Positions 38,387 through 43,051 of a stretch of 43,051 nt of DNA are shown here, one piece after another (within the stretch, counting starts at the first letter, position 1; each line of letters opens with the position of its first letter). This DNA is from Gemmataceae bacterium. GTDB taxonomy: Bacteria > Planctomycetota > Planctomycetia > Gemmatales > Gemmataceae. A program made the translations under genes and the position numbers. The notes beneath the pieces were generated by a model. That model searched no databases. It was not told the DNA's origin and saw only the letters and a list, made by a program, of their open reading frames with translations. Where the stretch lies: contig JAQGHQ010000539.1 of assembly GCA_028288765.1 (NCBI GenBank), positions 1 through 43,051 of the forward strand, given 5' to 3'.

Positions 38387-41300
38387 ATGACGTTCCGTTC
38401 CCACTTTCCGGTGGCTGCCGCGTTGGTCCTCGTCGCCCCGCTCGGACAGCGGGCCGGAGCTGACGACGCGGGCCGCGCGGCCGAGCAGTTCTTCGAGCGG
38501 AAGGTCCGCCCCGTCCTGGTCGAGCACTGCCAGAAATGCCACGGGCCGGAGAAGCAGAAGGGCGGGCTTCGGGTCGACTCTCGAAAGGCCCTGCTGACGG
38601 GCGGCGACCTCGGACCGGCGGTCGTGCCGGGGGACGTCGAGAAGAGCCTGCTCGTGAAGGCAGTCTGCTGGGCGGACGAAGCCCTCCGGATGCCGCCGGC
38701 GAAGAAGCTGGCTGATGCGGTGATCGCCGACCTGAAGACATGGGTGAAGGCCGGCGCCCCGTGGCCCGGGCCGGCGGCCGGCGGCACGGCCACTCAGCCG
38801 AAGGGTCCACGACCCATCACCGACGAGGACCGCAAGCACTGGGCCTTCCAGCCGGTGAAGCGGCCGGCCCTGCCGGCGATCGCCGACACGAGCTGGGCGG
38901 CGAGCCCGATCGACAACCTGGTGGCGGCCAAGCTTCAGGCCAAAAGCCTCCGGCCGAACCCGCCTGCCGCCCCGCGGGAGCTGATCCGGCGGGCGTACTT
39001 CGACCTGATCGGCCTGCCGCCGACCCCGGAGGAGGTCGCGGCCTTCGAGGCCGACCCGTCCCCCACCGCGTTCGCCGCGGTGGTCGACCGCCTGCTCGCC
39101 CGGCCGCAGTTCGGGGAGCGGTGGGGCCGGCACTGGCTGGACGTGGTCCGGTTCGCCCAGACCAACGGGTACGAGTACGACCAGGAGAAGCCCCTCGCCT
39201 GGAAGTACCGCGACTACGTCATCAAGAGTTTCAACGCCGACAAGCCTTACGACCGGTTCGTCCTCGAACAGCTCGCCGGGGACGAACTCCCGGACGCCAC
39301 CGACGACACCCTGATCGCCACCGGGTTCTACCGGCTCGGGGTGTGGGACTCGGAGCCCGACGACGGCCGGGCGGCCGAGTTCGAGAACCTGGACGACGTG
39401 CTGGTCACGACCGGGGCCTCGTTCCTCGGGCTCACCGTGGGGTGCGCCCGGTGCCACGACCACAAGCTCGACCCGATCCCGCACGAGGACTACTACCAGC
39501 TGCTCGCGTTCATCCGGAACGTCCGCACGTACAACGGGAGCCGGCAGGAACCCGAGGCAGGCGGGTTCGTCCCGCTCGGCGACCGGGCGGCCATCGACAA
39601 GAAGCTCTCGACGATCGCGGCGGGTGTGAAACCGCTCCGCGAGCAGCTGGCCAAGGCGAAAGACGGGGCCGAGCGGAGGCGGTTGGAGACCGAAATCGAC
39701 CGCATCATCAACGACGGGGTCGCCGGACTGGAATGGGCGCTCGCGGTGCGGGACGGGGCGCCGAAACAGACGCAGGTCTTGCTCCGTGGGAACCCCGGAA
39801 CCCCGGGCGCGGAGGTGCAGCCCGGCTTCCCCCGGGTGCTCGGTGCGCCGCCGCCCGTCATCACGCCGCCGGCGCACGGACGGTCCAGCGGCCGCCGGCT
39901 CGCGCTCGCGAAGTGGATCGCCAGCCCGACGCACCCGCTGACCGCCCGGGTGATGGCCAACCGCATCTGGCAGCACCTGTTCGGCCGGGGGATCGTGAAG
40001 ACCACGGCGGACTTCGGTAAGGGCGGAACGCCACCGACCCACCCGGAACTGCTCGACTTCCTGGCCGCCGACTTCACCGGGCACGGGTGGTCGGTGAAGC
40101 ACCTGATCCGGACAGTCATGCTGTCCCGGGCGTACCAGATGTCGTCCCGGGCCGACAACTCACAGGCCGCCGCGGCCGACCCCGGGAACGACCTGTTCTG
40201 GCGGCAGAACCTCCGCCGGCTGGAGGCCGAGGCGATCCGGGACTCGGTCCTGGCCGTGAGCGGCACGCTCAACCCGCAGCCGGGCGGCCGGGGCTTCTAC
40301 CCCCGATTGGCTGGAGAGGTGCTGGCCGGCGGGTCGCGGCCCGGCGACGGCTGGGGGATCTCCGCCGGCGACGAGCTGAACCGCCGGAGTGTCTATGCGT
40401 ACCTCAAACGATCGGTCATCCCACCAATGTTCGACGGGTTCGACTACGCCAACGTCAACGCCCCGCTGACCGAACGGCAGGTCACCACCGTCGCCCCGCA
40501 GGCTCTTCTCCTCCTCAACGATGCGTTCTTGCGCGACCAGGCCGATGCGTTCGCCGGCCGGGTGCGGCGGGAAGCCGGATCGAACCCGGCGAAGCAGGTC
40601 GACCGGGCGTATCAGCTGGCCCTCGGCCGGGTGCCCACCGCCCGCGAGCGTGAGGTGGCCCGCGCGTACCTGGATCGGCAAGCAGCGGCGTTCACCGCCC
40701 TCGCCGACCGGTTGACGTTCGCCCCGGACGTGCCCGGCGCCCTCCACGTCGGCTACCTGAACAAGCTCGCTCCGGTCGAAATGCTTCTCGGCCCGAAGGC
40801 CGGGTGGGCGTACTACCGCGGGGCCTGGTCCGGCGGGTACGAGGGGATCATGAACGTGGACCGCGCCCGGACCCCGTTCGCCCTGTGGGCCGGGCCGGCG
40901 TTCGCCGACGGGACGGTTACCGCGCGGGTCACGCTGTCGACCGGGGCCGAGCTCGCCGGAGTTCTTGTCCGCGGGTCGGCCGCGGGAACGGACCCGCGCG
41001 GGTACGAGGTGGTGATCGACGCCCGCGACCGGGCGGTGTCGCTGGTCAAGCACGGGGCAAAGCCCGAGGTGCTCGCCCGCAAGCCGTTCGACCCGCCCGC
41101 GAACAAGCCGATCCCGCTCCGGGTCGCGGTTGATGGGTCGCGGGTGCGGGTGTGGCTGGACGAGAGCCCTCTTCTCGACGTGACGGATCGGGAACCGGTG
41201 ACCGCCCCCGGTCGGCTCGGCGTCCGCGCCTGGGGCGGCGCGGTGAGCCTCGACGGACTGACGGTGACCGCCGGCGGGCGGACGCTCGACGTCGCCACGA

Positions 41301-41965
41301 CCCCGGCCGATTCGGCCGCCGCGGCGATGGCGGGTCTGCCGGAGGGGTGGGTCGGGGTCGGCGGCACCTGGGCGGTGGCGGACGGGGCGGTGCTGGCCGA
41401 GCCGGGCCAGGGGTCGAAGGCGGCCTGGGCCGCCGGGCCGGCTGTCGCCGACGGCGTGGTCGAGGCCGACGTGATGCTCCGCTCCCCGGGCGGGGACGCT
41501 GGGCTGCTCATCCGGGCCGCCGCCCTGAAAGACGGGCCGGACGAGCTTCGGGCGTACAACGTGAACTTTCACGCCGGTGCGATTCGGCTCGGCCGGCACG
41601 ACAACAACTGGCGGGAACTGAAGGCGGTGCCGTTCGAGGTCGGGGTGAACAAGTGGCATCGGGTCCGGGTCGAGCTGACCGGCGGCCGGGTCCGGATCAC
41701 CGTGGACGGGGCGAAGGACCCGCAGATCGACTACACGGACCCCGACCCACTGCCCGCGGGCAAGCTCGGCCTGCGGTCGTTCGGGTCGAAGTTCGCCGTG
41801 CGAGGGTTGCGCGCGAGTGCCGACGGGAAGACCGTGACGGCCGACCTGAAGCCGGCGAAACCCGCCGCGCCGAAAGCCGTGACCGGAGACTCGCCGCAGG
41901 ACAAGGCGCTCGCCGCGCTGTGCCTGGTGCTTTTGAACGTGAACGAGTTCGTTTACGTCGACTGA
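38387..41965 (+). CDS. Secreted DUF1549/DUF1553 cytochrome-type protein with inserted concanavalin-like domains
   Basis: ATG 38387 starts an unusually long 1192-residue protein with a signal peptide of about 25 residues. A cytochrome c-type domain has VEHCQKCHGPEKQKGG (C48, C51, H52). DUF1549 (about 170-380) has IRRAYFDLIGLPPTPEEVAA and a second heme-like site VGCARCHDHK (C353, C356, H357). DUF1553 begins near 510 (KWIASPTHPLTARVMANRIW) and runs to about 770 (VARAYLDRQAAAFTALADRL). Two beta-rich lectin/DUF1080-like units follow (about 800-960 and 985-1150, with VRVWLDESPLLDV, AGLLIRAAALKDG and IRLGRHDNNWRE). The normal DUF1553 ending then resumes as ALAALCLVLLNVNEFVYVD. The extra domains are thus inserted before the family's last helix. 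It is paired with the downstream DUF1501 gene. Confidence 0.9.
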   Translation: MTFRSHFPVAAALVLVAPLGQRAGADDAGRAAEQFFERKVRPVLVEHCQKCHGPEKQKGGLRVDSRKALLTGGDLGPAVVPGDVEKSLLVKAVCWADEALRMPPAKKLADAVIADLKTWVKAGAPWPGPAAGGTATQPKGPRPITDEDRKHWAFQPVKRPALPAIADTSWAASPIDNLVAAKLQAKSLRPNPPAAPRELIRRAYFDLIGLPPTPEEVAAFEADPSPTAFAAVVDRLLARPQFGERWGRHWLDVVRFAQTNGYEYDQEKPLAWKYRDYVIKSFNADKPYDRFVLEQLAGDELPDATDDTLIATGFYRLGVWDSEPDDGRAAEFENLDDVLVTTGASFLGLTVGCARCHDHKLDPIPHEDYYQLLAFIRNVRTYNGSRQEPEAGGFVPLGDRAAIDKKLSTIAAGVKPLREQLAKAKDGAERRRLETEIDRIINDGVAGLEWALAVRDGAPKQTQVLLRGNPGTPGAEVQPGFPRVLGAPPPVITPPAHGRSSGRRLALAKWIASPTHPLTARVMANRIWQHLFGRGIVKTTADFGKGGTPPTHPELLDFLAADFTGHGWSVKHLIRTVMLSRAYQMSSRADNSQAAAADPGNDLFWRQNLRRLEAEAIRDSVLAVSGTLNPQPGGRGFYPRLAGEVLAGGSRPGDGWGISAGDELNRRSVYAYLKRSVIPPMFDGFDYANVNAPLTERQVTTVAPQALLLLNDAFLRDQADAFAGRVRREAGSNPAKQVDRAYQLALGRVPTAREREVARAYLDRQAAAFTALADRLTFAPDVPGALHVGYLNKLAPVEMLLGPKAGWAYYRGAWSGGYEGIMNVDRARTPFALWAGPAFADGTVTARVTLSTGAELAGVLVRGSAAGTDPRGYEVVIDARDRAVSLVKHGAKPEVLARKPFDPPANKPIPLRVAVDGSRVRVWLDESPLLDVTDREPVTAPGRLGVRAWGGAVSLDGLTVTAGGRTLDVATTPADSAAAAMAGLPEGWVGVGGTWAVADGAVLAEPGQGSKAAWAAGPAVADGVVEADVMLRSPGGDAGLLIRAAALKDGPDELRAYNVNFHAGAIRLGRHDNNWRELKAVPFEVGVNKWHRVRVELTGGRVRITVDGAKDPQIDYTDPDPLPAGKLGLRSFGSKFAVRGLRASADGKTVTADLKPAKPAAPKAVTGDSPQDKALAALCLVLLNVNEFVYVD

Positions 41966-41987
41966 CCCTGAGCGCGGGGATTCTTGT

Positions 41988-42039
41988 GTAGGGTGGGCAT
42001 CGCCCACCACCGCCGAACGGTGGGCGGTGCCCACCCTAC
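41988..42039. repeat. TAGGGTGGGCA palindromic repeat
   Basis: GTAGGGTGGGCA (41988-41999) pairs with TGCCCACCCTAC (42028-42039), and inside it CGCCCACC (42001-42008) pairs with GGTGGGCG (42019-42026). This near-perfect palindrome resembles short repeats found widely in bacterial intergenic regions. It lies between the real gene end and a second copy of it. Confidence 0.8.
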
Positions 42040-42044
42040 GAGAA

Positions 42045-42077
42045 CTGAACCTGAACGAGTTCGTCTACGTCGACTGA
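42045..42077 (+). pseudogene. Duplicated or vestigial 3' end of a DUF1553 gene
   Basis: These 33 bases read LNLNEFVYVD followed by TGA, the usual ending of DUF1553 proteins, and lie directly upstream of the DUF1501 gene. They nearly repeat the end of the real gene (41933-41965, LNVNEFVYVD-TGA) with a few base differences. No start or longer frame is attached. Confidence 0.7.
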
Positions 42078-42096
42078 ACCGACCCGGAGCCGACCG

Positions 42097-43051
42097 ATGT
42101 TCGATAGCCAGTTTTGCGGCCGCACCCGGCGGGAGTTCGTGTGGCAGCTCGGGGCCGGGTTCGGCGGGGTCGCCCTGACCGCCCTGCTGGACCGGGACGG
42201 GTTCTTCGCCCGCGCCGCCGCGGCCGACGGCGCGGCCCCCGCGCCTGCCGGCCCGCTCGCGCCGAAGCCTCAACACTTCCCGGCGAAGGCGAAGAGCGTC
42301 ATCTTCCTGTTCATGTACGGCGGCCCGTCGCAGATGGACCTGTTCGATTACAAGCCGGTGTTGCAGAAAATGGACGGGAAGACGGCCGACCTGGAGATCC
42401 GCCGGCGGGCGGTCACACCGGGAAAGCTTCTGGCGAGCAAGCGGGAGTTCAAGCAGCACGGCCGGTCCGGCCAGTGGTGTTCGGACGCGCTGCCCCGGCT
42501 GGCCGGTCACATGGACAAGCTGGCCGTGGTGAAGTCGCTGTACGCCGACTCGTTCGTCCACGGGTCGGCTATGGTCCAGATGAACAGCGGCCGGCTCGTC
42601 CAGGGGTCCCCGTCGGTCGGGTCGTGGCTGACGTACGGGCTCGGCACCCCGAACCGAAATCTGCCGGGGTACGTGGTCATGCTCGACCCGCGGGGCGGGC
42701 CGATCAGCGGGGCGGTCAACTGGAGCGCGGGGTTCATGCCGGCGGCGTACCAGGGGACGGTGTTCCGGGCGGCCGGGCAGCCGGTCCTGAACCTCGGGTC
42801 GGCGGCCGGCGACACGGTCGGGCAGCAGCGGGACCGGATCGACGCGATCAACGCCCTGAACGGCGAGCACCTCGCGTCGCGGCCGGGGTACAGCGAGCTC
42901 CAGGCCCGGGTGGCGAGCTACGAGCTGGCGTTCCAACTCCAGGCGACCGCGCCGGAGGCCCTCGACCTGTCCGGCGAGGACGTGAAGACCAAGGAGATGT
43001 ACGGGCTGAACGACCCGAAGGGGGACCACGCGCTGTCGGTCGGCCCGGCCC
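42097..43051 (+). CDS. DUF1501 protein, third copy (partial)
   Basis: ATG 42097 opens a frame that runs off the right edge after 318 residues. The leader RTRREFVWQLGAGFGGVALT (about 9-28) is a Tat-type signal. The body carries SVIFLFMYGGPSQMDLFDYK (about 67-86), LPRLAGHMDKLAVVKSLYAD, FVHGSAMVQMNSGRLVQGSP and VGSWLTYGLGTPNRNLPGYV, all typical of the DUF1501 subgroup that follows DUF1549/1553 genes. Near the visible end, LQATAPEALDLSGEDVKTKE and MYGLNDPK match the central helical part. The C-terminal metal-site region lies beyond 43051. It forms a pair with the upstream DUF1549/1553 gene and probably shares its transcript. Activity is unknown. Confidence 0.9.
   Translation, partial: MFDSQFCGRTRREFVWQLGAGFGGVALTALLDRDGFFARAAAADGAAPAPAGPLAPKPQHFPAKAKSVIFLFMYGGPSQMDLFDYKPVLQKMDGKTADLEIRRRAVTPGKLLASKREFKQHGRSGQWCSDALPRLAGHMDKLAVVKSLYADSFVHGSAMVQMNSGRLVQGSPSVGSWLTYGLGTPNRNLPGYVVMLDPRGGPISGAVNWSAGFMPAAYQGTVFRAAGQPVLNLGSAAGDTVGQQRDRIDAINALNGEHLASRPGYSELQARVASYELAFQLQATAPEALDLSGEDVKTKEMYGLNDPKGDHALSVGPA

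Overview
This is a GC-rich (roughly 70%) chromosomal window from a planctomycete, most likely Gemmataceae (Gemmata or Fimbriiglobus-like). That reading rests on protein content: three DUF1501 proteins (one cut by the window edge), two DUF1549/DUF1553 cytochrome-type proteins with CxxCH motifs, a WD40 secreted protein, a Ser/Thr kinase coupled to an ECF-type sigma factor, several small CxCG/CPxC zinc-ribbon membrane proteins, and many palindromic intergenic repeats. No rRNA, tRNA, transposase gene or CRISPR array was seen.

Layout. 1-5.5 kb: ftsK 5' end (-), trmL (+) with an in-frame repeat insertion, a small conserved-looking protein, a secreted thioredoxin-fold protein (-), an L-lactate permease (-) and a coiled-coil lipoprotein (+). 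5.7-11.2 kb: secreted WD40 protein, Ser/Thr kinase with TPR-like tail, and a sigma factor overlapping the kinase stop codon. 11.2-12.4 kb: a lower-GC HEPN-like gene between diverged direct repeats. 12.4-16 kb: zinc-ribbon membrane protein, cysK (-), Cys-rich membrane protein (-), then a 1.2 kb repeat island without genes. 16-21 kb: PQQ-type beta-propeller, three zinc-ribbon membrane proteins plus a decayed fourth, and lpdA. 21.2-24.1 kb: a CpaF-like protein without an ATPase core (-), diverging from ispE-spoVG, whose SpoVG carries an inserted zinc ribbon. 24.2-29.2 kb (-): an extracytoplasmic thiol-redox block (thioredoxin-NHL protein, stand-alone DsbD-alpha protein, full DsbD). 30-43 kb: DUF1501, a redoxin, then a (-) trio DUF1549/1553 - DUF1501 - PPC-domain protein, and a divergent (+) pair DUF1549/1553 - DUF1501.

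How genes fit together. Kinase and sigma factor are translationally coupled and probably form one signalling unit. The redox block, with the two stand-alone redoxins, suggests export of reducing power and disulfide handling in the cell envelope. The DUF1549/1553-DUF1501 pairs look like the secreted c-type-cytochrome/Tat-protein modules typical of planctomycetes, of unknown biochemical role.

The most unusual feature is how palindromic repeat elements are built into proteins. One supplies the start codon and whole signal peptide of the PPC protein (33909-34041), one sits in frame inside TrmL (1006-1131), and one supplies the C-terminal tail of a small protein (1791-1889). Positions and motifs were read by eye from the sequence; family assignments are from recall of the families, not from a search.
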